A stretch of 8,701 nt of DNA from Candidatus Adiutrix sp. (GCA_031285975.1 JAITVE010000191.1:1-8701), one strand, 5' to 3'. Positions 1 to 6,283 are shown, counted from the stretch's first letter. Notes: generated from the sequence alone by a model not told the origin. Translations and numbers: made by a program.

Positions 1-52
1 CCATGCAGCCCCAAATCCGCCCGTCGGGCAGTTGCCAATAGTAAGAGTTCAT
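1..52 (-). CDS. Start of an unrecognised gene following the tail fibre (5' end only, cut by window edge)
   Basis: Only the first 17 codons are inside the window; they read MNSYYWQLPDGRIWGCM. The ATG at 52-50 is preceded by a strong Shine-Dalgarno sequence (AAGGAGA at 64-58) with a 5-base spacer, and the gene begins 17 bases after the fibre stop codon, so it is very likely a real gene of the same operon. By position, immediately after the receptor-binding fibre, a fibre-assembly chaperone or a second fibre-associated protein would be expected, but the visible residues are too few to assign a family. The aromatic start (YYWQLPDG, then IW) is all that can be said of the protein itself. Confidence 0.72.
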   Translation of the reverse strand, partial: MNSYYWQLPDGRIWGCM

Positions 53-57
53 TGCGT

Positions 58-64
58 TCTCCTT
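58..64 (-). promoter_or_regulatory. Ribosome binding site of the partial gene at 52-1
   Basis: AAGGAGA lies five bases before the ATG at 52-50, between the TAA of the fibre gene (72-70) and the new start. It is what supports calling a gene on so little coding sequence. Confidence 0.75.
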
Positions 65-69
65 GTTAT

Positions 70-1179
70 TTAGAATTCTTGGCTGCTGGCGTCTTTACTG
101 CCAGCACTTGAGCCAGGAAAAGCACTCATGCCCCCGCTCCCACCTGTATCGAGAATAGAAAGTAGTCTTAGGCTCGCACGAGGGCCGGTGATGTTCCCGG
201 ACATGATAGGATTGCGTCCTAGTGCGTCGGGATTAAATGAAATTAACCCAAGTTGACTTGCTCTTGCTGTCCCGCCGCTTACATTCCCGTTGAAAGCCAT
301 ATCGCCTAAGAGCATTATATGGCCGGAAGAGTTGGAGTTAAGACAGCTTGAGAAGTTATTGATGCACGAACAGCCTTCGCGTATTTGATTTAAGCCGCCG
401 CCTGTGGAAAAACCGTATCGGCCAGGGATATCTGCTCGTGTGGTTCCATCTAATACAATATTACTGCTTTGTAAGTTAACACCGATGCCAACGCTAACAC
501 CCATCCACATACTGGGGAGTCCGGGCGATACCCGGCCTGCAAACCTAACCATAACATTCGAAAGAGAATAATTCCCTGCGGCGTTAAAAAGAAAAGAACC
601 GGTAACAATGGTCGTAGATGGAGAAGCTCCAACAATTACCAATGTTCCTTTGCTCCGTTGATATGCGGGGACAACCACGTCTTCGTCGTATGTTCCTGCC
701 GCCACGTTCAATCGTGCGGTAAGCGCCATAAAATATGTATTGGCAATATTGTCGATACCGCCCTGTATCGTCCGCCACGCCGTTTCAGGCGTGAGGCCGT
801 CGTTGACCGCGATGTCGTCGTTGCCGGTAGCGCCGTTGACGTAAAAGTCGGTGACGGCTTCCAGGCGTTTGAGAAGCCAGGATTTCACCTGCAGCCTGCC
901 GGTCAGCGCGTCCAGCAGGCTTTCGGAAAACACTTCCGGCGAGACGAACATCAGCCCGTCTTTGTCAAAGGCCAAGCCGCCGCCGGGGGCCAGGGCGCCG
1001 AGCAGCGACAGCATATTCATCCAGTTGGGGCTGGCGGGGCCGGGGACGTCGGTGGTGCGGGCCAGGCAGCCCCAGAGGGTGTTTTTATAATTGACGGCGT
1101 CGAGCGGGAAGCATTCCCGGCCGGGCGCGTAGTCCCGGATGAGCTTGAAGCCAACGCGGCCGTTTAAGATTTGGGGCAT
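70..1179 (-). CDS. Tail fibre / tailspike with pectate-lyase-like beta-helix domain
   Basis: A 369-residue protein, probably the receptor-binding fibre or spike. Residues about 1-60 look like an attachment or small carbohydrate-binding-like module (Y-x-P-G, then YKNTLWGCL, then PNW). Residues 112-142 carry the signature that opens many phage right-handed beta-helix fibres (FYVNGATGND, then NDGLTPETAWRTIQ). Residues 150-340 are rich in Asn, Ser, Gly and short hydrophobic strands, as expected for stacked coils, with a Cys cluster (CSC, then C) at 270-279. The C-terminus (GGSGGMSAFPGSSAG, about 346-360) resembles the PGN-AG motif near the end of such fibres. The start is fixed by TAAGGAGA upstream, which overlaps the stop of the collar gene. 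GC is about 64% over 1140-781 but about 49% over 780-61, so the beta-helix part looks acquired separately. Enzymatic cleavage of polysaccharide is possible, but no catalytic residues could be assigned. Confidence 0.8.
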   Translation of the reverse strand: MPQILNGRVGFKLIRDYAPGRECFPLDAVNYKNTLWGCLARTTDVPGPASPNWMNMLSLLGALAPGGGLAFDKDGLMFVSPEVFSESLLDALTGRLQVKSWLLKRLEAVTDFYVNGATGNDDIAVNDGLTPETAWRTIQGGIDNIANTYFMALTARLNVAAGTYDEDVVVPAYQRSKGTLVIVGASPSTTIVTGSFLFNAAGNYSLSNVMVRFAGRVSPGLPSMWMGVSVGIGVNLQSSNIVLDGTTRADIPGRYGFSTGGGLNQIREGCSCINNFSSCLNSNSSGHIMLLGDMAFNGNVSGGTARASQLGLISFNPDALGRNPIMSGNITGPRASLRLLSILDTGGSGGMSAFPGSSAGSKDASSQEF

Positions 1180-1189
1180 GATATTCTCC

Positions 1190-1828
1190 TTATCGCGGCA
1201 GGTTCAAAATGAGTTCAAGGTTGTCGGTCAACTCGGCTGAGGCGGCGCGGGGCAGGAGCGCCAATTCCTGATAGTCCGCAGGGTCAACTGTTTCCGTATC
1301 GTCAAACCGTTCGATAACCATTTCACCCTCGGCGGTCAGGCGCACGCCGTGGAGCGCCAGGGCCAGGCGATCCACATATTCCCGGGTGGCCAGCACCTGG
1401 GAAGGGTCTATCAGCAGATGCACCGTGGCTTTCGGGCTGACCACCACCCGGATGCGAATGACAATTTCGCCGGACGCGCCTTCATCCACCGACACTTTGT
1501 CGATGTTGGGCGTTTTGCCGATGGCGTACATCAGGCCCCGGTCGGTGAAGAGCCCGGCCTCGCGGATGGTGAAGCCGCCCACCGTGCGGGGAATGACCGC
1601 CGTGGCGACCCAGACGTTAGCGTTGGCCGGGTCTTGATGCAAATCGCTCACCGGGCCCCGCCAGCGTTCCTGGACTAACCCTTCCATTTCCGCCGAAGGG
1701 TTGACGGCCAGGCCGCCGCCGTCGCCCACGGCTATTTCGGTAAAATTGATGGGGCGGCCGTCAGCCTTGGCGGCGGCTTCCAGGGCCGCGCCTTTGCGGG
1801 TGACCACGGAATAGTATTGCTGGGCCAT
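1190..1828 (-). CDS. Tail-collar / H-like tail fibre base protein
   Basis: A 212-residue protein matching the N-terminal domain of P2-type gpH fibres (the phage tail-collar fibre family, DUF3751), which anchors fibres to the baseplate through gpI. Visible hallmarks are FTEIAVGDG at residues 29-37, GGFTIREAGLFTDRG at 84-98 and ATREYVD at 147-153, the last resembling the P2 gpH region just after this domain. P2 gpH is more than 600 residues, whereas this protein ends about 50 residues after the conserved domain with an acidic, Leu-rich tail. The distal fibre is instead encoded by the next gene. The start ATG (1828-1826) has TAAGGAGAG just upstream, fused to the stop of gpI. The stop TAA (1192-1190) is likewise part of the ribosome binding site of the fibre gene. 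Confidence 0.85.
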   Translation of the reverse strand: MAQQYYSVVTRKGAALEAAAKADGRPINFTEIAVGDGGGLAVNPSAEMEGLVQERWRGPVSDLHQDPANANVWVATAVIPRTVGGFTIREAGLFTDRGLMYAIGKTPNIDKVSVDEGASGEIVIRIRVVVSPKATVHLLIDPSQVLATREYVDRLALALHGVRLTAEGEMVIERFDDTETVDPADYQELALLPRAASAELTDNLELILNLPR

Positions 1829-1837
1829 GGGCTCTCC

Positions 1838-2521
1838 TTACACCGTGAGGTCGTGGTCGGCTTCCACCGAAGCCGCCAGGTACAAAGCCGAATCCGAAAG
1901 CTCCACGCTGTCGGGCATATAGGGCCAAATGTCGATCATCGCCTCGGTCTCCAGCGTGGCCCCGAGGTAGACCGGGCCGGACGTGACGGCGCTGAAGGTC
2001 AGCCCGCAGATGTGCTGGCTCTTGCGTTTGTATTTGCCAATCATCCAGACGATTTTATTGACGTCGTCCTGGCTCAGGCCGCTTTCCAGAATTTCCAGGT
2101 CGATGAGGAAACAGCCCGGCGGCCCGCCGTATTCGAACCACTCCCGCAGCCGAGCTGGGCCGTAGACCAGGGAGACAGCCTCTTCCACCGCCCAGGCCGT
2201 GCCCTTGCGCCGGTGGAGCAGACTTTGGCGGAACAGGAATTGCCGCTTGGCTTCCAGGTTCCAGGCCTCGTCCCACCAGTCCACGTGCAGCATGAAGCCC
2301 AGGTGGGTCAGGATCGGTTCCTCCAAAACGCTGATGGCGGGCCAGAGCAGCACGGTCGGGATTTTGTTGACGAAAAGCTCTATTTCCCCCTCAATGGCCC
2401 TGGCCACCGACTGCACCGCCTGGTCATAGCCGATGGATGACGGCAGGAGCTCAGGCAGGGAGGCCTGCCCCAGAAGCTTGCCCCGGCCAGCGGGCCAGAT
2501 GGGGGGCGTGGGCTCAGGCAT
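1838..2521 (-). CDS. I: Phage tail protein I (baseplate, gpI family)
   Basis: A 227-residue baseplate protein of the P2 gpI / Mu gp48 family, which sits at the wedge periphery and carries the fibres. The family core is clear: LPELLPSS at residues 22-29, LHVDWWDEAW at 78-87, and KRQFLFRQSLLHRRKGT followed by AVEEA at 92-115. The C-terminus contains two similar beta-type segments (YLGATLETEAM at 185-195 and YLAASVEADHDL at 214-225). I chose the ATG at 2521-2519, which overlaps the end of gpJ by 8 bases. An in-frame TTG two codons earlier (2527) is possible but has no better ribosome binding site; the only candidate for either is a weak GCGGG. Translation therefore probably depends on coupling to gpJ. 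Confidence 0.93.
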   Translation of the reverse strand: MPEPTPPIWPAGRGKLLGQASLPELLPSSIGYDQAVQSVARAIEGEIELFVNKIPTVLLWPAISVLEEPILTHLGFMLHVDWWDEAWNLEAKRQFLFRQSLLHRRKGTAWAVEEAVSLVYGPARLREWFEYGGPPGCFLIDLEILESGLSQDDVNKIVWMIGKYKRKSQHICGLTFSAVTSGPVYLGATLETEAMIDIWPYMPDSVELSDSALYLAASVEADHDLTV

Positions 2522-3677
2522 CTTCAAAACCCGCGAAATTCAGGGTAATGGAGGCCGCCCTGGCCACGGCCCGCCGCTCGATTGCGGTAAAGGCCGGGCT
2601 GGCGATAACCGTGCGCTTGGCCCCGGCCGCCCGCATCAGGCGCGACAATTCCTCGGGCACAATGTCCCGCCCCAGCTTGGCCCGCTGCCAGGCGGCGTAG
2701 TCCCGGCCGGCCTGGGCCACGGCGGCGGCGATGCTTTCGATTTTGCCGGAACATTCCCGGCTCACGTAATATTCGGCTTCAATGGAGTATTCCACCGGCA
2801 CGGGGGCCAGCACGCCCACCCAGTCGCCCATGGGGCGGCGGTCGCGGGGGGCCAGGGTCTCGGCCACCAAGTCCAGGAGGGCCTGGTCGGGCAGGGCCCC
2901 GTCGTCCAAGAGGGGGTAGACTTCGATGAAGCAGGGTTTGGGTGAAATCACGGCCACGTCGCTGATGGCCTGGCTGGCCGTGTAGGCCCAATACTCATAC
3001 GCGCCCTCCGGCCCGGCTGTGCTGAACGCGCCGGGGGCCAGGTAAATGCGCTTGCGGTAGCGTTCATCGTCTTCTATATCCTTACCGCCCGCGCTGGTTT
3101 CGATATTTTCCGTGGCGGCGATGAAAGGCTGGGGGTCGACCAGCACGTTAATCTGCCCCGGCTCGAAGCCGTTGCCGCCCTCGCCGGGGGTGAGGCACTC
3201 CACCGCCGCATCGACGAAAGGCCGTTCGCCGAGGGAAGCGGCGGCCGGGATGACCGCCGGGCGGGTGACTTTGAAAAACAGTTGATTGTCCGGCGACACC
3301 CGCAGCGTCTCCGGCACGGGCACCGGGAACGCGAGCCCCGGCTCGGCATAGAATCGCTGGGTCGCTCGGGCCGAAGAGGCCGCCAGCCGCTCCACGGCGT
3401 GAAAGGCCCCAACGTGATCCTCAAAGGCGGCGGAGGTGTAGGCCAGGAGGTTCTGCTTGCCGGTGAAGTCCAAAAGGCCGTAGGCCACGGCCAGTTCGTA
3501 GGCGGCGGTGTTCAGCAGCAGCCGTTCGGGGTCGCCGGGGTACAGGGTCTTGCCGCTGTCGGCCTCATATTTTTTTACCAGCCGGGCCAATATCGGGCTG
3601 GGGTCGGCGTCGGCGAAAGTCACCGGGGACAGATTGCCCGGAAAATTAACTAGATATGATGAATCAGAGGAAATCAT
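2514..3677 (-). CDS. J: Baseplate assembly protein J (gpJ / Mu gp47 family)
   Basis: A 387-residue wedge protein of the baseplate J-like family, equivalent in role to T4 gp6. The diagnostic stretch is at residues 197-243: GGKDIEDDERYRKRI, then a small-residue FSTAGPEGAYEYWA segment, then ISDVAV. An N-terminal region (about 26-100) with helices such as YELAVAYGLLDFTGKQNLLAY matches the usual first domain, and a mixed alpha/beta tail (296-381) ends in ITLNF. The frame stays open upstream to 3881, but that extension is a shadow of gpW. The ATG at 3677-3675 is right because GAGGAG lies seven bases before it and it overlaps the gpW stop by 14 bases. The protein is somewhat longer than P2 gpJ (about 300 residues). 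Confidence 0.95.
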   Translation of the reverse strand: MISSDSSYLVNFPGNLSPVTFADADPSPILARLVKKYEADSGKTLYPGDPERLLLNTAAYELAVAYGLLDFTGKQNLLAYTSAAFEDHVGAFHAVERLAASSARATQRFYAEPGLAFPVPVPETLRVSPDNQLFFKVTRPAVIPAAASLGERPFVDAAVECLTPGEGGNGFEPGQINVLVDPQPFIAATENIETSAGGKDIEDDERYRKRIYLAPGAFSTAGPEGAYEYWAYTASQAISDVAVISPKPCFIEVYPLLDDGALPDQALLDLVAETLAPRDRRPMGDWVGVLAPVPVEYSIEAEYYVSRECSGKIESIAAAVAQAGRDYAAWQRAKLGRDIVPEELSRLMRAAGAKRTVIASPAFTAIERRAVARAASITLNFAGFEDA

Positions 3678-4017
3678 TGCGGTACTCCTCACGAACGCGC
3701 ACCCTGGCCACCGGGTGCAGGATGCCATCGGCCGCGTCCGGCGCCGAAGGGGTGAAGGTGACGGAAAGCACCTGAACCCTGGGCACGTATTTTTCGATTT
3801 GCCGGGCCACCTCGGCCACATAGGTCGGCAGCACGGTATTGACCGGGCGGTCGATGATGGAAAAGTCGATGCCGAAATCACGATCCAGCGGCAGGCTGCC
3901 CTTACGGGTGGTCATGACCGTGCGCACCTCCTGGGCCAGGCCCGCCAGGCCGCGAGAGCCCAGCACTATTTCGGCGGGGAGGCTTGCGTCGATATTGAGA
4001 ATTTCCGCCTGCAACAT
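3664..4017 (-). CDS. W: Baseplate assembly protein W (gpW / T4 gp25 family)
   Basis: A 117-residue protein of the gpW/gp25 family, which links baseplate wedge to sheath and primes sheath assembly. The family pattern is seen as VRTVMTTRKGSLPLDRDFGID at residues 31-51 (here split by position, with the G-S-L-P-L-D-R-D-F-G core at 40-49), FSIIDRPVN at 52-60, and an amphipathic helix leading to KYVPRVQVLSV at 76-86. The family normally has E-P-R at this last site; here it is V78-P79-R80. The ATG at 4017-4015 has GGAG six bases upstream. The end overlaps gpJ by 14 bases, with a TGA stop at 3666-3664. A 76-base gap separates it from gpU upstream. Confidence 0.93.
   Translation of the reverse strand: MLQAEILNIDASLPAEIVLGSRGLAGLAQEVRTVMTTRKGSLPLDRDFGIDFSIIDRPVNTVLPTYVAEVARQIEKYVPRVQVLSVTFTPSAPDAADGILHPVARVRVREEYRNDFL
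3685..3690 (-). promoter_or_regulatory. Ribosome binding site of gpJ, inside the end of gpW
   Basis: GAGGAG with a 7-base spacer to the ATG at 3677-3675. It lies within the last codons of gpW and settles the choice of start for gpJ against the longer open frame that begins at 3881. Confidence 0.8.
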
Positions 4018-4093
4018 TTAGAACTCCGCACCCGCTATCGCTGGTCTGTTGAGCAAATTACAGTTTGAAGCCGAGCCGATTGATGGCCAGCGG
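4018..4093. other. 76-base spacer between the gpU and gpW genes
   Basis: This is the only sizeable gap in an otherwise packed operon. It contains the GGAG ribosome binding site of gpW next to its start. It also holds a weak 5-bp inverted repeat (AGCCG / CGGCT, 12-base loop) just after the gpU stop, without a U-run. I see no promoter and no open frame with a start codon. It may mark the site where the gpU gene was inserted or a neighbour was lost. Confidence 0.5.
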
Positions 4094-4483
4094 CTAGTTA
4101 TATTCAATCAGGCTGAGGTCTACCGTGGCCCGCCAGGTCATGCCCTGGTGATACATTATGTGTTTGACCGACGCCTTTTCCAGAAACCACAGCGAGAAAT
4201 AGTTGGCCCCCAGCACCAGGGGCTGCTCGGCGGCGAGTTCGGCAACGAGCAAAAGCGCGTTAATGGCGATGTCGGGCGCGGGGTCAAAGGCGAACATCCG
4301 CTCCAGCACCACGGTGAGGGTCACCGTGTCCAGGTCGCGGCCGGTGTGCTGAATCCGGGGGCGGCCTTCCAGCACGTCGTGCTTGGCGTATTTGATAGTC
4401 CGTTCCCTGACCAAATCTTTGAAAGTGCGGATTTGCTCATGGCTGACCAGAAAAATTAGGGGGCCCAGGGCACCGGCAATCAT
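4094..4483 (-). CDS. U: Phage tail protein U (P2 gpU family)
   Basis: A 129-residue protein resembling the P2 gpU family (tail-terminus or tail-completion protein). Recognisable features are the start GALGPLIFLVS at residues 4-14, IRTFKDLVRER at 18-28, a positively charged KYAKHDVLEGRPRIQHTG at 31-48, PLVLGANYFSLWFLE at 88-102, and a terminal beta strand WRATVDLSLIEY. The ATG at 4483-4481 has an excellent AGGAGG six bases before it, formed partly by the stop codon of gpV. The location is odd: in P2 and its close relatives U lies next to the tape measure and upstream of D, whereas here it lies between V and W. I assign it from pattern recognition of the family, not from an alignment. Confidence 0.82.
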   Translation of the reverse strand: MIAGALGPLIFLVSHEQIRTFKDLVRERTIKYAKHDVLEGRPRIQHTGRDLDTVTLTVVLERMFAFDPAPDIAINALLLVAELAAEQPLVLGANYFSLWFLEKASVKHIMYHQGMTWRATVDLSLIEYN

Positions 4484-4491
4484 GAGTCCTC

Positions 4492-5037
4492 CTAAATCGG
4501 CGCGCCGCTGCGGCGGGCGGCATAACTGTTGCCGTTGGTGGTCAGGCTGCCGTTAATGGTCACGCTGCCGTTTATCACCATGTTGCCGGTGTGATTCACC
4601 GCCGGAGCCTTGACGTCAATATCCTTTTCCGCTTTCACCCCGGCCCCGCCCTTGAGGTCGGCGGCGTATTGGTGGCTGTCGCGGTCGTATTCCATGGTGG
4701 TGCCGTCTTTAAACTCCCGGTGAGTTTTGTCGCCGGAAGTTACCGGGGGCGGGCCCGCCTCGGAATACATGCAGCCCAGCACGAAGCCCACTTCCTTGCC
4801 GAAGGGCAGGAACAGGCAGAGCACCTGGTCGCCGACGTCCGGCAGGTCATAGGTGCGGTCGCCGGAAGCCCTGAGGGTCAATACCTGAAGTGAGGCGGTG
4901 GACAGGGCTTTGGTGACGGTGTCTTCCACTTCCACCCGCACCTGATGGGCGGACTCATCCCGCCCGGTGACCTTGCCCACCCGGATGACCTGGCTCAAGG
5001 ATTCCTGCACAAGTTTGGCGGCGGCATCGGCGCTCAT
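4492..5037 (-). CDS. V: Baseplate assembly protein V / central tail spike (gpV family)
   Basis: A 181-residue trimeric spike protein that caps the tube and pierces the outer membrane. Residues 15-95 form the OB-fold (IRVGKVTGRD, VRVEVED, LPDVGDQVLCLFLP, GFVLGCMYSE), and residues 105-165 form the narrowing beta-helix (GTTMEYDRDSHQY, then VKAEKDIDVKAP, GNMVINGSVTINGSLTTNG). The final residues, SYAARRSGAPI, contain no histidine, so the HxH iron-binding apex known from P2 gpV is absent. The start ATG (5037-5035) has TAGGAG five bases upstream, which includes the stop of gpD. The stop TAG (4494-4492) in turn is part of the ribosome binding site of gpU. Confidence 0.95.
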   Translation of the reverse strand: MSADAAAKLVQESLSQVIRVGKVTGRDESAHQVRVEVEDTVTKALSTASLQVLTLRASGDRTYDLPDVGDQVLCLFLPFGKEVGFVLGCMYSEAGPPPVTSGDKTHREFKDGTTMEYDRDSHQYAADLKGGAGVKAEKDIDVKAPAVNHTGNMVINGSVTINGSLTTNGNSYAARRSGAPI

Positions 5038-5045
5038 AATCGCTC

Positions 5046-6053
5046 CTAATAGTCCAGGGCCGTTTCCAGCTTGGCCGTGGTCTTGTACGCGCCGCCATCG
5101 GAAAAGGCGTGGCTGGCTTCCTTGACCGCGTACAGGCCATCATACTTGCCCCAGCCTTCCACGCGCACCGTGCCCCCGGCGCGTATCAGCGGGTGCCCCA
5201 TGCCAGACCAGTCGGCTTCCTTCTGCTTGGCGTTTTTGGCCCGCAGTTCGGCCTTGGCCACCCGCTCGGCCTGGGCCGCGCTCTCCACCCGCTGGTTGAT
5301 GGTCAAGACTTTGCCGGTTTCCGGCGCGTCCTCCGGCGTGTATTCATAGCGGATATTTTTGCCCTTGACGGGGTCAAAATAGCTGACCTCGACTTTGGAA
5401 TAAATATCGGCTGTGGCCCGCCGGGCCCGGAAGCTGTCGCCGGAGCGGCGGGTGATGACTACCGGCTCCAGGGCGTCGGCCTGCTTCCCTTCAAAAATTA
5501 TCAGGTTGCCGTCGGAAAGTTTTAGGCGGCAGCCCTCTTCGGTGCAGACCCGCTGCAGGAAGGCCAGGTCGGTTTCCTGCCGCTGGTCGGTGCGCGCCAT
5601 GGGGATGTCCGAGGCCTCGTACACCAGGTTCAGCCCGGCCCCTTCGGCGATATCCCGGCCGATGCGCGACAGGCTGGCGCCTTCCCACGACCTGGTTTTG
5701 CGCTGCCCGGCCAGGGAGGATTTCACCAGGGCCGGAACGGCTTTCACCTCCACCACATCCCCGCCGCTGGAGGACGTGAGTTCGTCCTCGTCTTCCTCAA
5801 ATTCGCCGCAGTCCAGCCGGTAGGAATCGCCGTCGGCAAACCAGCTGCCGCAAAAGATGACGGGGCGGATGCGGTCGCCCTGGCTCGGGGCCCAGGGGCC
5901 CTGCCAGCGCCGGTCGCGGTCGGCCAGCGACAGGGAAATGTCATCGGCCTCGCCGTCGGCCTTTTCAGTGAAAGTGAAGCTCAGGAGATCGGCGGCGATA
6001 TCCGCGGTGACGTTAGCGCCTTCGTAATGCACTTCCAGCCAGGCCCTTCTCAT
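5046..6053 (-). CDS. D: Tail hub protein D (phage late control gene D family)
   Basis: A 335-residue protein of the gpD family, structurally related to T4 gp27 and the hub part of VgrG. It forms the trimeric ring that joins tail tube to spike; the name 'late control' is historical. Family features are the N-terminal strand-rich domain with DDISLSLADRDRRW (37-50), the G-x-F-E-x-D-E-D-E-L segment (83-92), the central ETDLAFLQRVCTEEGCRLKL (160-179) typical of hub proteins, and a C-terminal NQRVESAAQAERVAKAELRA helix (253-272). The last stretch, RVEGWGKYDGLYAVKEASHAF (297-317), with a closing TAKLE, matches the usual end. The ATG at 6053-6051 follows AAAGG with suitable spacing. It begins 14 bases after the stop of gpX. 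Confidence 0.94.
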   Translation of the reverse strand: MRRAWLEVHYEGANVTADIAADLLSFTFTEKADGEADDISLSLADRDRRWQGPWAPSQGDRIRPVIFCGSWFADGDSYRLDCGEFEEDEDELTSSSGGDVVEVKAVPALVKSSLAGQRKTRSWEGASLSRIGRDIAEGAGLNLVYEASDIPMARTDQRQETDLAFLQRVCTEEGCRLKLSDGNLIIFEGKQADALEPVVITRRSGDSFRARRATADIYSKVEVSYFDPVKGKNIRYEYTPEDAPETGKVLTINQRVESAAQAERVAKAELRAKNAKQKEADWSGMGHPLIRAGGTVRVEGWGKYDGLYAVKEASHAFSDGGAYKTTAKLETALDY

Positions 6054-6067
6054 GCCTCACCTTTACC

Positions 6068-6283
6068 TCACCGCTTCCAGGGCGGCAGACTCTCCGCCGG
6101 GCTTTTGGTGGCCTGGCTGGCGACTTCCGGCACGGCCACCGAAATGTCGCCGGAAAACAGCAGCACGCCGCGCGATTTCCAATTGGCGGACAGCAATTCG
6201 TGCATACGAAACTCAGTGCCCAGCCGCTCTTTGGCAATCTGATCCCAGGCCAGGCCTTGCGTGGTGTTGAAGTTACTGCGCAA
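6068..6283 (-). CDS. X: Tail protein X (LysM-like gpX family)
   Basis: A 71-residue protein of the tail protein X family, a small LysM-like protein found between tape measure and hub genes in many contractile tails. The pattern is NTTQGLAWDQIAKERLGTEF (6-25), MHELLSANW (27-35) and VLLFSGDISVAVPEV (40-54), equivalent to the family T-x-x-G-x-x-W-D-x-I-A, L-x-x-A-N and I-x-x-P-x-x-V-P. The start is TTG at 6283-6281: GAGG at 6294-6291 lies seven bases upstream and the next ATG would remove the first half of the domain. The gene overlaps the last 11 bases of the tape measure gene, which implies coupled translation. The length is close to P2 gpX (67 residues). Confidence 0.88.
   Translation of the reverse strand: MRSNFNTTQGLAWDQIAKERLGTEFRMHELLSANWKSRGVLLFSGDISVAVPEVASQATKSPAESLPPWKR

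Noticed and set aside
658..1167. 169-codon open frame on the + strand opposite the fibre N-terminus
   Set aside because: It is antisense to the GC-rich half of the fibre gene, and its product is biased and unlike any family I know.
1817..2440. 207-codon open frame on the + strand opposite gpI
   Set aside because: It is antisense to gpI with low-complexity Arg/His/Pro/Gln composition; it is a GC-driven shadow frame.
3678..3881. N-terminal extension of gpJ to 3881
   Set aside because: These 68 codons read gpW in another frame (Ser/Arg/Pro-rich). The internal ATG at 3677 has a strong GAGGAG site and begins family-like sequence.
3508..4068. 186-codon open frame on the + strand across gpJ and gpW
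   Set aside because: It spans the antisense of two genes with well-supported motifs and starts; no plausible ribosome binding context or motif was seen.
4070..4096. Possible terminator hairpin or readthrough extension after the gpU stop
   Set aside because: The stem is only 5 bp with a 12-base loop and no U-run. The 11 sense codons after the TAG are expected by chance in GC-rich DNA.
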